Shown here: positions 9,056-19,418 of the stretch, piece by piece
Numbering within the stretch: position 1 is the first letter of the stretch
Layout: each line of letters opens with the position of its first letter
Assembly (NCBI GenBank): GCA_027575805.1
Contig: JANBPU010000156.1
Coordinates: 1-38,230 of the forward strand
Direction: 5' to 3'
Length of the DNA stretch: 38,230 bases
From: Mycoemilia scoparia
Lineage: Eukaryota; Kickxellomycota; Kickxellomycetes; Kickxellales; Kickxellaceae
Program-made: the position numbers and the translations under genes
The notes under the pieces: model-generated
What the model saw: the letters and a program-made list of their open reading frames with translations, nothing else
The model's database searches: none
Told to the model about the DNA's origin: nothing

Positions 9056-11332
9056 CTATATAAAATCGATGGCTGAGCGAGGCGACATTCGCCTTTGATT
9101 CCATATGTAGAGCATGGCTAAAGCGATGGCGCTGACGGAAAATATGATGAGGCCGATGGTATTGTGGGCCCAAAATGGAAACGAGTGAAACTTCCAGCCC
9201 ACGATAAGGTTGAGGAACACCTTCCAGTGAGATACGATAATAAAACCAATGGGCCCAATGTCATCAATTAGTCTGATGGACGTCAATAGCATGAGTCCAC
9301 CCAAGACTGATGGGGCGATCAGTGGAAGGATCTCATCTAAATCGAGATCATGCCATAGCTTGAGCGGCTCCTGTGTAGTCAGGACGAGGAAGGCCATGCA
9401 CAAAACACACATTGGCAAGTACACTCTCATCACAGCCATGCCAGAGCACTTGGCATTGTATATGGTCAATTGCATGGTGTATAAATAGGCACACAAGACA
9501 AGGGTAGCCACAAATCCAAATCCCCAGTCGCGAATAGACGTCAGCAAGTTAGCCCCACCCCACGGCAAAGCCGATGGGTTTATCGTAAATGTGGCGCCCC
9601 ATAAACCCAGTACTGCACCACCCCAGCTTGCCCAGATAAAAAAGGTCACGTTTTTATTCGACATTATGGCCTTCTGTTGGCTGGATAACGTGAATGTCCG
9701 GGTAAAGTAGAATAGGACCAGAATAGCAAGCGTCTTGGAAATATATATTGGACCATTGGCATTGGGAAGGTACCAGCCGACAAGAACCATGCACTGGTTG
9801 AGGAAGAAGAGCCCCGCCAGAGGCAAAAGGTATCTATATGAGGGAAGCTTGCTGTTGGCACGATGAATGACACCATGTTTGTGTGCAAACATTTCGATGT
9901 ATAGCCAGGCAACAACGTACTGCAACATTGACATAAAAAGCCCCCAGTCAAGGTCATCTCTTATCAGAATTATTCGCTCAAGCTGGAATGTTGCTGTGGC
10001 ACAAACAATATACACAATGGATAGAACTGGTATAACAACTACTGGTTGGAATAAGAGCGGGCCGATATATGGGATCCTTTCTGCCTGCTTAATGTACCAT
10101 CTAATCGTCGGTAGCTGATTGGGATAACCTCGGGGTGGGACTGGTACTGGAACGCGGCAAAATCGCACCCAGCGAGGCTTCAGTGCTGGATCGTTGTATA
10201 TATCTACGTTATAGGGGTCTCCACTAATTGAGCGTTTATGCCGGTTATGTAATTGAAACCATCTATTTGGATAATCGTCTTCAGAAAATGAGTCGCGATT
10301 CTCTTGCCAAGATGATCTGTATGCATCACCGCTGCTCCTACTACTCCCGCTGCCATTGTTGCGGAAAACAATACCCAGGTCTTTTGCGAAGGGCTTGTAA
10401 TTCGAATCCTTGGACTCAGAATGGGAGATTGGGTTTATCCAAACACCAGAGTCTGAACCACGGACCCTTTTCCCATACTCAGAACCATTAGAATTCCTGG
10501 CTGTCCCCCCATCGACTTCAGGGCAAACCGTTTCCTCTGAAATAGTGGCCATGTCTATGAAGGTGGCACCTCTAGCGAGGTCACAGCCCCACGAATGTCT
10601 CTTCCAGCTCTCGTCATCGGCGGGACTTTTTGGTAAGCCATTTCCAGTATGCGCTCGTGACCTCGGCGACATCTGGTTAGAGCAATTTGCATTTGTTGTG
10701 CTGCTACTAGACATCCGTCTTCCAGATGGACTTGATCCCATCAAGTCCGTCATAGGAATGCTTGGACTAAACGGCCCAGAGTTGTTGCTACTGCTACTGC
10801 TATAACGACGGGCTTCTGATGCAGTGCTATACCTGCGCAAATTTGCTGGCTTTGTTTGAACTTGTGCCGATAATGACGAATTATTATTAGCATCCGTGCT
10901 ATCATCATTCCTTAGAGATATTGTCATCCCGTTTTGTGTTGTGGGTGGCAGTGAAAAGCTGGCATCATATGAACGACTGCTACGGTCACTTCCATCAGAG
11001 GCGTGGCTATGCTTCCGACTAGAACCATCGCACTTGGCACCATTGTTTTTCAAAGTGTTACTGGAGGTGCTCATACTATTTAAAGCGTGTTCTTTGTGTC
11101 TCAATGTTGAATAAATAGGGGAATTAAATGATGAAGGGAATGTTGTTTGCGTCCCTATTACAGAAGCAACCCCGTTGCTAGTATTACTGGTAGTGGATAG
11201 AGCGGGAGAAGTCAACCTTGGTGATGTTAATGGTATTGAAAGTGACTTCCTCCCGCTATTGGTGCGCGTGGGTGAAGATGTATGTATAGAATGCCTTGAA
11301 TTCTGTCGACCCTTGCCCATTAGCAAACTCAA
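9056..11332 (-). CDS. Ten-helix DMT-like membrane protein with a long Ser-rich N-terminus, 758 aa
   Basis: A single exon from the ATG at 11332. Residues 1 to about 400 are hydrophilic and very rich in Ser, Thr and Asn, with SP and TP sites, and are presumably cytosolic and disordered. From about residue 420 ten hydrophobic helices follow, including PLLFQPVVVIPVLSIVYIV, LAILVLFYFTRTFTL, FFIWASWGGAVLGLWG and a final IGLIIFSVSAIALAMLYIW. Helix number and the closing HSFPFWAHNTIGL then helix pattern resemble the drug/metabolite transporter superfamily (TPT and nucleotide-sugar carriers), which work in Golgi, ER or vacuole membranes. The family call is by topology, and the substrate is unknown. 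The N-terminal extension is far longer than in typical members, which are about 300-400 residues. Confidence 0.62.
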   Translation of the reverse strand: MSLLMGKGRQNSRHSIHTSSPTRTNSGRKSLSIPLTSPRLTSPALSTTSNTSNGVASVIGTQTTFPSSFNSPIYSTLRHKEHALNSMSTSSNTLKNNGAKCDGSSRKHSHASDGSDRSSRSYDASFSLPPTTQNGMTISLRNDDSTDANNNSSLSAQVQTKPANLRRYSTASEARRYSSSSSNNSGPFSPSIPMTDLMGSSPSGRRMSSSSTTNANCSNQMSPRSRAHTGNGLPKSPADDESWKRHSWGCDLARGATFIDMATISEETVCPEVDGGTARNSNGSEYGKRVRGSDSGVWINPISHSESKDSNYKPFAKDLGIVFRNNGSGSSRSSGDAYRSSWQENRDSFSEDDYPNRWFQLHNRHKRSISGDPYNVDIYNDPALKPRWVRFCRVPVPVPPRGYPNQLPTIRWYIKQAERIPYIGPLLFQPVVVIPVLSIVYIVCATATFQLERIILIRDDLDWGLFMSMLQYVVAWLYIEMFAHKHGVIHRANSKLPSYRYLLPLAGLFFLNQCMVLVGWYLPNANGPIYISKTLAILVLFYFTRTFTLSSQQKAIMSNKNVTFFIWASWGGAVLGLWGATFTINPSALPWGGANLLTSIRDWGFGFVATLVLCAYLYTMQLTIYNAKCSGMAVMRVYLPMCVLCMAFLVLTTQEPLKLWHDLDLDEILPLIAPSVLGGLMLLTSIRLIDDIGPIGFIIVSHWKVFLNLIVGWKFHSFPFWAHNTIGLIIFSVSAIALAMLYIWNQRRMSPRSAIDFI

Positions 11333-12137
11333 GAATTAGATATTAAAGTCTGCTATAATTAAATATAGATGAAATACAGAGAAAGCAGAGGTGTTTAGCT
11401 ACCAGAAAAGGAAAATATCCTCTGTAGACATCAAAATGCTAGCGTGTGTAAAAGTTGGCAGACAAAGTCTTTAAAGGGAGCGCGTGTAAAGATTGAAGGA
11501 AGAGGAGGATGCAAGCCTCTAGTAAGAAAAGACGTTCTGTTTTTATAATTTCTAAAAAATCCCAACAATTGAGTGTGAAAAATTACAGAGTGCCCAATTA
11601 TACTAGTCTGTTACCCATTGTAAAATGTTCTCCCAGTTAGCGCCAAATAGTACACTGTCTTTTGTTGTTTGAGTAACGCCCATTCATTATTCAGTCAAAC
11701 GCAAAGCTGATCCGTTACCTCATTCCACATGAAAATCTATTTGCTAAGGTAAAAGGATAAGATTAGCTCAGGAATAATCGCTTACGCCCTTTGGGGAAGG
11801 GCCGCCAAGGCTAAGCCCAAACCCTAAAAGCCCTTAAAATGTCTGCCTTGGCCTTTAGCTAAAGACAAAAGAATTATTGGGTTAAAAAATAAACAGCGCG
11901 ACCTCGTCAGTTACAAATTGTATAGTAGTAGTGGCTGGACCAGCCCAAATAGGCTTTAGAAAAAGACCGTTAAGATTGACTTTGAATTACTGCGCTTAAA
12001 TCAAATCCCTTTAGAATAATTGGCCACTATTTTAAATTCTAAAATACAGTTTCCCCATAATTGTTGGCTATCCTTTGAAATGGAGTTATAGTAGAAACAG
12101 TATGATTAAATTATGCACCTAAAAAGTGATACAAAGG
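11333..12137. other. Divergent intergenic region
   Basis: 805 bp between the minus-strand membrane protein gene and the plus-strand coiled-coil gene. It contains a GC-richer patch at about 11785-11875 with short inverted GCCAAGG/CCTTGGC segments, and is otherwise AT-rich. No TATA consensus and no gene are evident. Confidence 0.5.
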
Positions 12138-12798
12138 ATGGATGCAGAGGTCAATGAGCTGCTTATGAAGCTATATGCTTCATACACTTCTCTGCAAGAA
12201 AGACAGAAAGATGTGTTAAACATATCCGAAACAGTAAAGAGTGGGTTGGTAGAAGCTAGGCTTACGTCCGAGCAAATAAAACAGGCAAGCCCTTGATTAT
12301 AAATAGCAACTCTAGATAGAAAAGTGTTCCAAAGTACTGATATATTTGAATTATATAAACTTATAATTTGATTAGCTTGAAATGTTAGAAACATATACAA
12401 AAAAACTCCAGCAAATCAGAAGACGGATGGATAAAGCAACAAGTAGAGTACAGCATCTTAAAGTTCAAGTTGCGGAAATTAGAGAGTACAAAGAACGAGA
12501 AAATGATGCAATTTCAAATAAAAGCCCTCAATCGCCTGCAACAACAGTCAGTAAGGTTGAAAGTCAAAAATCGCTCTCCACAATTTCTCAAAATAAAAAG
12601 ACCAAATATGTCATCAAAGCAGACAAGTCACATCCAAAAGCTAAAGATAACGAAACTCGGCCTATTGACAATGCGCCATCACCAAGTTCTAGTAGTTTGT
12701 CAACAAATGTAGACAAGATACAGACAATCAAGTCAAACTCAATAAAGAGCGTAAAGTCAAAGCCCAAAAGGAAAGTTCGGAAAGCTGTGATAGAATGA
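12138..12798 (+). CDS. Small coiled-coil protein, two exons joined by a GC-AG intron, 189 aa
   Basis: Exon 1 (12138-12284) and exon 2 (12376-12798) join in frame at Gln-Leu (EQIKQ then LEMLE). The donor reads CAG/GCAAGC, a GC-type site, and the acceptor is GATTAG. Residues 1 to about 100 form a heptad-like helix (MKLYASYTSLQERQKDVLN and TKKLQQIRRRMDKATSRVQ). Residues 100-189 are polar, Ser/Lys-rich and end in a strongly basic KSKPKRKVRKAVIE. The helix resembles small BLOC-1/BORC subunits of the KxDL type, with RRRMD in place of the KxDL signature. This is a weak resemblance and the function is unassigned. The next gene starts only 146 bp downstream. Confidence 0.68.
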
Positions 12799-12924
12799 AA
12801 TGCAACTGTTTTTCTCATATAATTTAAGCACCAATCCCCATAACCTCACAGATTGCACTAAATTGTTTAAATATATATATTTTTTGTCTATGGACTGAGT
12901 ATACTAATAACAGCAATATCAATA

Positions 12925-12948
12925 ATGGCGTTAAATACACGGAAATGA
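12925..12948 (+). promoter_or_regulatory. Upstream ORF overlapping the next start codon
   Basis: ATG at 12925 opens a seven-codon reading frame (MALNTRK) whose TGA at 12946-12948 overlaps the ATG at 12945 of the main frame as ATGA. It could lower translation or couple it by reinitiation, if the transcript starts upstream of 12925. Confidence 0.4.
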
Positions 12949-14105
12949 ATACACGTGATATCTCTACTTATGCATGCCTTCCACTGATTACCTCGGATTT
13001 GGGAACATATGAAACCTCCATAAAATCCGCGTTTTCAGTTCTAGCTAAAAACACTGAATGCACCGATAGATCAAATAGAAGCAGACTTCCAAAGAGGCGG
13101 AGAAAAGATACACAAGTTGTAACTGATCCATACGAAAGTGACAATGAAAATGATCTGGGTATGCTTTGGAGACCATTAGCACCTTTAAATTCTAGAAAGA
13201 TATATACCACTATTGATGGTCATAATCAAGGAGATGAAGATGATTTGAATGATATTTGGGGACCAAATATAAATTCAAGGACTCGACTATCAAATTTAAT
13301 ACCTAGGGCAAATGTTGATTATGAAAATGCACAGCATTTAGCAGAAATGCACATAGATACCAACGGTGACCAGGAACTACGAAAAAACACGCCGGATCAA
13401 CTAAGTGATGACAACGACAAGATGGCTGCCAACAATACAATAGAAAGGAGCAACTCAGCCAAAATAGATGATTTAGAAGAACCACCTAAAAATAAACTAT
13501 CTATAGAAAACTTGCCCGCACCCCTCGGCACTAATCATAAAGATCCCGTGTTTGCCATAAAAAGTCTGTCTAAAGAAGAAACGCCTAACCCAAATGCGAA
13601 TGAAGCAATCTTTTCTGAACCTAAAGAAAATACAAAGACTTTAGGCCCATTGGATACAGATCATCTTCCGGATATCCCAAAACCACCAGTGTCTGAGAAT
13701 ATACCCACTACGAGCTTTGAAAACCCTTTTACAAGCCCTAAATTTCCAGGTCTAGATGAAATATCAACCAGCAATAATAGCGGGTTTCCACCTTTTAATC
13801 AGCTAACATCAGAACCACCATTGCCACCATCGTCAACACTATTTTCTGTTGACCTGACCAACATCACATCGTTTGTTCAAAGCAATATCAATGTTTTTGG
13901 ATCGACTTCGAGGACAAACAGTACTACTGCGGGAAAATCACATTTAGGATTTGGGGGTAGTTCATTATTTAATAACACATCCATTACACCCAGCTCTGAA
14001 AAGGCATCTATAGGGCCATTCAAATACCCATTACCCGATATCTGGATGGATGGCAAGACTGAGTTATCAGATGAAGAAATGAAAAGTGACAATGATAACA
14101 CATAA
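12945..14105 (+). CDS. Unrecognised hydrophilic, probably disordered protein, 386 aa
   Basis: A single open frame from the ATG at 12945. There is a basic patch RLPKRRRKD near residue 50, usable as a nuclear localisation signal, followed by acidic segments (DPYESDNENDLGMLWRPLAPL and DEDDLNDIWGP). The C-terminal half is rich in Pro, Ser and Asn with scattered FG and FP pairs (INVFGSTS, LGFGGSSLF), and the end is acidic (ELSDEEMKSDNDN). No domain is recognised. The NLS-like patch, short acidic motifs and few FG pairs fit a nuclear adaptor but do not prove it. It converges with the NFX1 gene, 148 bp apart at the 3' ends. Confidence 0.72.
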   Translation: MNTRDISTYACLPLITSDLGTYETSIKSAFSVLAKNTECTDRSNRSRLPKRRRKDTQVVTDPYESDNENDLGMLWRPLAPLNSRKIYTTIDGHNQGDEDDLNDIWGPNINSRTRLSNLIPRANVDYENAQHLAEMHIDTNGDQELRKNTPDQLSDDNDKMAANNTIERSNSAKIDDLEEPPKNKLSIENLPAPLGTNHKDPVFAIKSLSKEETPNPNANEAIFSEPKENTKTLGPLDTDHLPDIPKPPVSENIPTTSFENPFTSPKFPGLDEISTSNNSGFPPFNQLTSEPPLPPSSTLFSVDLTNITSFVQSNINVFGSTSRTNSTTAGKSHLGFGGSSLFNNTSITPSSEKASIGPFKYPLPDIWMDGKTELSDEEMKSDNDNT

Positions 14106-14253
14106 TGCGATAAGGCTTTGTATTTTCTGCTTTTTTTAAAGACTATATTTTTTGTACTTAAATAAATGTAATACACAATTATGTACTATGGCTAAAAACT
14201 AGAGTGCAATATTATATTGATATAAATGAAATTGAACTTGACTGCTTGTTATA

Positions 14254-17200
14254 TTAAGTTAGCTGCTCTTCCTCCCAGCTGTCAGGAACCTGATCTTCAT
14301 CCGCATTGCCAACAATAGAAGCACCTGGGTCTACGATATTTGGGACACTTGATGATTGTGCCTCAAATTTACCATCAACATCAGATTCACCCAGTGATGC
14401 CACTACTGCAGCATCTGTACTGGTAATCACCGACTTTTTAATCGACGGTTTGGCTGTTGATGCCGGCAAAGCAGCTTCTGATTTATACATGGTTTGATGA
14501 TGATGGGACATCTTTTCAAGATCTGGAGAATTGTGGATCGTTATCTTGACATGGCTAGCAATGGAGCTTGGCCACGCAATAATAGGATGTTCCACAAGTA
14601 CTGTCACCAACTCCCCAGCAATGCCATCGAATACCAATGCATTGTTGAGGATTTTATACCAGCTTCGCAGCTGATTGACATGTTTTTCTATATCCATTAC
14701 ACTAGGATACTCTTTGGACCACATTATAGCGTCTTCTTCGTTTATCCATTCAAGGTTAAAGTTCGAGATACCATACGATCCTTTGGAGCCAGCATATAAT
14801 ATTTTGCTTATAGCTGAAGTCAACTCATCATGAGTGATACCAATTCGAAGATCTCGAAGCAAGATGGCATTCACTATCTGTTTTGGCAATAGCTTGGGTT
14901 TATTGGACGACATTTGGGTCAAAGTGTTTCCTCCACTACCGCCGCCGCCACTACTACTACTACTGCCTATAGCACCGCCTCTGTAATAATTATGCGGCTT
15001 TATTGCTGCCTCAGAAATGGTCACAAGTGGCACATGAGCAGTGGTAGCCGTACCGGACCATTTTTTAGTCCACCAGACTGCGCGAAGAGGCTCGGGATCA
15101 ACAGACTCGCTGTAGCAGGAGTAATACTCAGCAAGACCATGGAGGAACTGGCGGTAGGGGGCTTTTGCGGTTGGAAATTGCAGAACCATTCGTTTCTTGT
15201 TGGCAACAAACTCAAGGGCAAGGTTCTCCATCTGCTTTACCCATTTGATATTGTTGTAAGCAAAGTCAAGCAAATCGCCATCGAAGCCCAGTACACCATC
15301 TAGAGGGTCGTCAAGGCGATGATCAAGCTGCAATGCAGATGCAAGTGAACGGTTGCGGGCCGCAATTTTGCACGCTGCGTCACAGGGGAAGTATTGTGGC
15401 TGGGATGACTTTGGGCTAAGCAATGTAGCACCGCAAATAGTATCGCCACGAATTCTTCCGCATTCGCAGCTTCTAGTCACCACGACCTGACATTTGGTAT
15501 TCTGGTCACAAATACTAGGCGCGTGGCAGCTCAAAGGACAGGGATGGCCGCACAAACTACGGGGCTTGTTGCATTTGTGTGGACATTTAGGCTCCTGGTC
15601 TGGTGAAGACTCGTTTGCAACTAGACATGGTTCATCGGGAGAATGACATATACGTTGACAGTAGTGCCCACCGCATGGAAGCAGCTTCCCGCACTTGTCT
15701 CCACACTGTGGGACATTGCGATAACACGGGACATTTGACACCTTGTGCTTACCACAGCGACATGTCTTGGAAACCAAAACCGTACATGGAGGACAAGTCA
15801 CATCGTCGGGATGGCAGTCATGAGAGAGTCTGTCAGTATGACCACAGCCCCTTGTCCGTGTACAAGAGTAGCGACACTTTGGAAGAACATCTCCGCATCT
15901 TATAGGTGGATAAACCCGAGTGCGACCACAGGAGCAAACTATTTCGTCAAACGTGGCCTCAAGACAGGGTGGACAATGACCCCGATGGCATGGCATCTGG
16001 CATTTGTGATTGCCACAACGCAGCCTCTTTCCACAGACCAACTCACAGTGGTGAGGATCTGTCTGGCCAGGCTCAACATTTGGGGATGGAATAACGACAT
16101 CGCCAGCTGCAATATGCTGACTAGGACAGCACCTAACGCCACAAGGGTGCTTGCCGCACACCCTAATCTTGTTGCAAGAGATATCGCAGCGGAAAGACAC
16201 CTTGGCTTCCTGAGCTTCGATACAAGGTACGGTCTTTGTCGAGCTGCCGCACCTGCATTTGACGTCGATAAATTTAGGACAGGGTGGGCATGGGCCTTCA
16301 TGGCAGTGCTCTTGGCATTGATGCAAGCAGCCCTTCAGGACTTTGTCACACACTTTGTCACAAGTTGGTATTGGGTCAGAGCACGACTCTCGTTGAATCC
16401 CCAAATCGGATATCAGCGTTTTCTTGCAATGGCAAGTTTTTACTTCCTGGTGATCTAGTGGACAGTTCACAAACGAGAGAATTTGTTCATGTGGATGGCA
16501 GGGCTTGCCACACTCGTGGATTCCACATTTGTACGTAGCTTTACACGGATTGTTGCACGAGTAGTGGCCAGTATATTTGCTCCAGCTTGGCGTGGCATTA
16601 TTATCGCTATCATCGCTGCTAGCACTAACATCAATTCGCCAGGTCGATTTTGTTAAGCCACTTCCACATGTACCTTCCCGAGTCTTCTTGCCGCAATAGC
16701 ACGTTTGTGTCTCTGGGATCTGGCATGGCTGGCAATCTCCTGGATGGCAGATCTTATCACACCGATGCTTCTTACAATTCAACAGCTTTTCACAGATTCC
16801 ACCACAAGACTTTGATACATTGTTCGGATCATAATCGCTACACCTGCCTCTCCATTGGGACTTTCCACAATTACAAGTCTGCTGTGGTGCTAATGCGGTA
16901 CATGGTGGACATGGGCCAGGATGGCAAGGCAATGGGCATGTGTGTGGACAGTATTCTCCTCTGCTCTTGCCACAAATATTTTCACAAGCATGAGGTGCCT
17001 GTGCTTGCCGCCTACCAAGGTATTCCGGATCAAGCGTCTTTCCACAAAAACAAAAGTATTCTCTTGGGATGACCAGGCGCTTGTTCTGGCAGCCAGGACA
17101 ACGCCATTGCTGCTGGCCTCCTCCGTTGGCAACGGAATCTCCGCCGCCACCGTTGTCGCTGTTATTCTCGCTTGGGTTGTCAACCTTTGCTGAGGTTCTG

Positions 17201-18108
17201 GCCCATGTTTTTATGCACTTAAGATGGAATATGGCCCAACATACATTACAGCTCCAAACAGCTTGGCGGGGATACACTATATCGCAGCATACCATACACT
17301 CATATGTACTGGTTTTAAGCTGATGTGTCTGTTTTGTCATCAAGTCGGCGTTTTGCATCATCAACGACTTTGTTCGGGAACTAGATGATATTGATGATTT
17401 CCTTGGCTTTTGTGATAATTTAGACCTTTCGGAAGTTGTAGCAGGACTAGCGATTTTTCCATTTTGGTCTAATGCCAAAGTAATAGATCCATTGAAAAAT
17501 CGACCACCTCCGACTGGAACATTGACTTTTGGTCCGTCAACATTGGCTTCTTTTCCTTTATTAGATCGCCTCTTTGTTTTATCGCTTTGTATGGAATTGT
17601 TATCACAATCATCCGCTGATGTAGTATTGTTGGGATTTCCTGGTGCAGCACCACCACCACCACCACCACACCCTTTTCCTCTTCCTCTTCTTCTCCCCCT
17701 CCTCCTCCTTCTCTCTGATGAATCTTGCTTATCGTGTTGTTGTTGCAATGCATTGAGGCTCGAGTTTTGATCTGCCCCTGAGGAGCTTGATCCTGGTAAA
17801 GGAGTATTAGTGGTAGTAGTGGGTATTGAGGCTATTTGCCCACCACTACCGCCTTGCTCAAGAGAATTGGTATCTCCGACCTCATTCTTATTTGTATCAC
17901 CATCAGCTGCACGGTTTTTGGACTTATTACGCGGTTTCCGTGGTGGACGGCGGGATCGGTGTTGGCGACTTTTTCTAGGGTTTCCAGTCTCTAGCTGAGA
18001 ATTTAGGTCACCAACGCTATTACTATTTAGCGTTGAATTCGGTATGCCTGTTCCTATATCGTCATACGGAACAATATTATTTGAAACGCTTGTAACGCTA
18101 TCGGTCAT
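14254..18108 (-). CDS. FAP1: NFX1/FAP1-type zinc-finger protein with RING/PHD-like and R3H-like domains, 1284 aa
   Basis: A single 3.86 kb exon. Residues 1-260 are disordered, with RRRRRGRRRGRGKG near 133 and a Gly run. A RING/PHD-like C4HC3 finger is at about 271-345 (CMVCCDIVYP, CNVCWAIFHLKCIKTW, CPGC). From about 350 to 930 run many NF-X1 fingers of the form CG.H.C...CH.G.CPPC, for example CGKHPCGVRCCPSQH and CGNHKCQMPCHRGHCPPC. An R3H-like segment (KAPYRQFLHGLAEYYSC) follows. The C-terminus has a conserved-looking region around LRIGITHDELTSAISKILY. Yeast FAP1 is 965 residues and binds FKBP12 (competing with rapamycin); human NFX1 is a transcription repressor with ubiquitin-ligase activity. 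A TATA box at 18195-18206 supports the start. Confidence 0.93.
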   Translation of the reverse strand: MTDSVTSVSNNIVPYDDIGTGIPNSTLNSNSVGDLNSQLETGNPRKSRQHRSRRPPRKPRNKSKNRAADGDTNKNEVGDTNSLEQGGSGGQIASIPTTTTNTPLPGSSSSGADQNSSLNALQQQHDKQDSSERRRRRGRRRGRGKGCGGGGGGAAPGNPNNTTSADDCDNNSIQSDKTKRRSNKGKEANVDGPKVNVPVGGGRFFNGSITLALDQNGKIASPATTSERSKLSQKPRKSSISSSSRTKSLMMQNADLMTKQTHQLKTSTYECMVCCDIVYPRQAVWSCNVCWAIFHLKCIKTWARTSAKVDNPSENNSDNGGGGDSVANGGGQQQWRCPGCQNKRLVIPREYFCFCGKTLDPEYLGRRQAQAPHACENICGKSRGEYCPHTCPLPCHPGPCPPCTALAPQQTCNCGKSQWRGRCSDYDPNNVSKSCGGICEKLLNCKKHRCDKICHPGDCQPCQIPETQTCYCGKKTREGTCGSGLTKSTWRIDVSASSDDSDNNATPSWSKYTGHYSCNNPCKATYKCGIHECGKPCHPHEQILSFVNCPLDHQEVKTCHCKKTLISDLGIQRESCSDPIPTCDKVCDKVLKGCLHQCQEHCHEGPCPPCPKFIDVKCRCGSSTKTVPCIEAQEAKVSFRCDISCNKIRVCGKHPCGVRCCPSQHIAAGDVVIPSPNVEPGQTDPHHCELVCGKRLRCGNHKCQMPCHRGHCPPCLEATFDEIVCSCGRTRVYPPIRCGDVLPKCRYSCTRTRGCGHTDRLSHDCHPDDVTCPPCTVLVSKTCRCGKHKVSNVPCYRNVPQCGDKCGKLLPCGGHYCQRICHSPDEPCLVANESSPDQEPKCPHKCNKPRSLCGHPCPLSCHAPSICDQNTKCQVVVTRSCECGRIRGDTICGATLLSPKSSQPQYFPCDAACKIAARNRSLASALQLDHRLDDPLDGVLGFDGDLLDFAYNNIKWVKQMENLALEFVANKKRMVLQFPTAKAPYRQFLHGLAEYYSCYSESVDPEPLRAVWWTKKWSGTATTAHVPLVTISEAAIKPHNYYRGGAIGSSSSSGGGGSGGNTLTQMSSNKPKLLPKQIVNAILLRDLRIGITHDELTSAISKILYAGSKGSYGISNFNLEWINEEDAIMWSKEYPSVMDIEKHVNQLRSWYKILNNALVFDGIAGELVTVLVEHPIIAWPSSIASHVKITIHNSPDLEKMSHHHQTMYKSEAALPASTAKPSIKKSVITSTDAAVVASLGESDVDGKFEAQSSSVPNIVDPGASIVGNADEDQVPDSWEEEQLT

Positions 18109-18194
18109 TAAAGGTTTGTTGTATATAAAGTTTACGAAAAACGGGAGAGTATGTGAGAAATTGTAAAGCTTAGAGTTTGAAAGAACGGCTTTGC

Positions 18195-18206
18195 CTTTTA
18201 TATATC
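18195..18206 (-). promoter_or_regulatory. TATA box of the NFX1/FAP1-type gene
   Basis: The minus strand reads GATATATAAAAG about 90 bp upstream of the ATG at 18108. Confidence 0.55.
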
Positions 18207-18737
18207 AAGCTGTTTCAACCGTTATGGGTGAGTGGTCAGAAAAATGTTTTGAGTATTGCGGTTCTCAATGTCATCCACAAAGCCATTGGGGAAGGCTGCG
18301 GTATACAAGCTGTCAGTTAGTAGCAAAATATATCTGCGGCACTCTATAAATTTATATCCATGAAGCATGTATATGTTTTTGAATAGTCTTTAGCCGCAAG
18401 ACATCCTTTCAAGGTACCTTGCCAACAACCGATACACGATAATGAAGGCCTTTCAAATCGAGATCAGAATGCATCATAATATTTTTTGCAGCTTACTTGA
18501 AATTGAAAAAATCAGGGGGTCAAAAATGATCCTAGTGGTAACAACAAAAGGATCTCTCGCTCTCTTGAATCAACAGTCGAAAAATTGGACTCCTATGCCA
18601 AACTCTCCAAAGTCATTAAAATGTGCTTCGGGGGTTGGAGCTACACTATCACGCATTTTCTAACCATTCATTCAACAAGGATAGAAACTTATTTTGGATT
18701 AAACAAAAACGAATCTATTTAAGATGCACAGCAAACC

Positions 18738-18864
18738 ACATGCGGATCCTTATTTTTGAAGGCCCAATTTTTACCAGTAGGCCAGTAGTTTCAACTTGCA
18801 TATTGGCCAGCCTATACTGTCATTGATAATATTAATTTGGTCCTTCAAAAGTAATCTCCCGTAT
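18738..18864 (+). mobile_element. MITE-like element, type B, copy 1
   Basis: A 127 bp copy. The left arm has CCTTATTTTTGAAGGCCC and the right arm GGTCCTTCAAAAGTAATCTC. The interior has ACCAGTAGGCCAG, TTTCAACTTGCATATTGGCC and CATTGATAATATTAATTTGG, the type B signature. Confidence 0.85.
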
Positions 18865-19278
18865 AGCTACTCCTAGTAAAGAGCTCCTGCTGTTGCAAAC
18901 CACGTATAAAACACCAAACAAATTGTGGATGTCTCTTCCACCCTACTCTGGTTGAATCTTACTCAAAAAATAATATCTATAAAGCCAATGCCAGTAATTT
19001 AAAATAAAGAACATGTATGTTTAGGACCAAACGTTGAACCCAGAATCTCTTTACAGAGCAGCTTCTCAAGTGGTACGCCAGGCTCAAAATACTATAATAA
19101 GCTCGAATTGATTCAAGCAGCAGGGCCGATGTTGCCAAATTCAGTAGGTGCCCATTAGCTTTGCGGCTGTGGTGCATTCTTGTATAAAAAGGGTTAGCCA
19201 AGAAAGGGATTGGACAGTTCATACTGGTCCAAAATCGCTTCCTAATAAATCTGAACCACATGCTTCAGCTCTCTTTAT

Positions 19279-19418
19279 ATATGAGCGATTATTTTTGAAG
19301 GGCTAAGTTTTACTAGTAGGCCAGTTTCAACTTGCATACTAATCACCATATATTTTCATTGTCCAATGCTTCATTATGCACTATCTGCATTTAGCCCTTC
19401 AAAAATAACTACCCATAT
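19279..19418 (+). mobile_element. MITE-like element, type B, copy 2
   Basis: A 140 bp copy. Ends are ATATGAGCGATTATTTTTG and AAAATAACTACCCATAT. The interior starts TACTAGTAGGCCAGTTTC then AACTTGCATAC as in other B copies; the right half is rearranged (TTCATTATGCACTATCTGC). Confidence 0.83.

Noticed and set aside
11785..11875. GC-richer patch with GCCAAGG/CCTTGGC inverted segments and a U5-like CCTTTAGCTAAAGA string
   Set aside because: Loop and stem do not match U5 or another snRNA when laid out by eye, so no ncRNA is claimed.
18442..18826. Two short plus-strand frames near the first type B element
   Set aside because: They have no recognisable features, and the second runs into a MITE.
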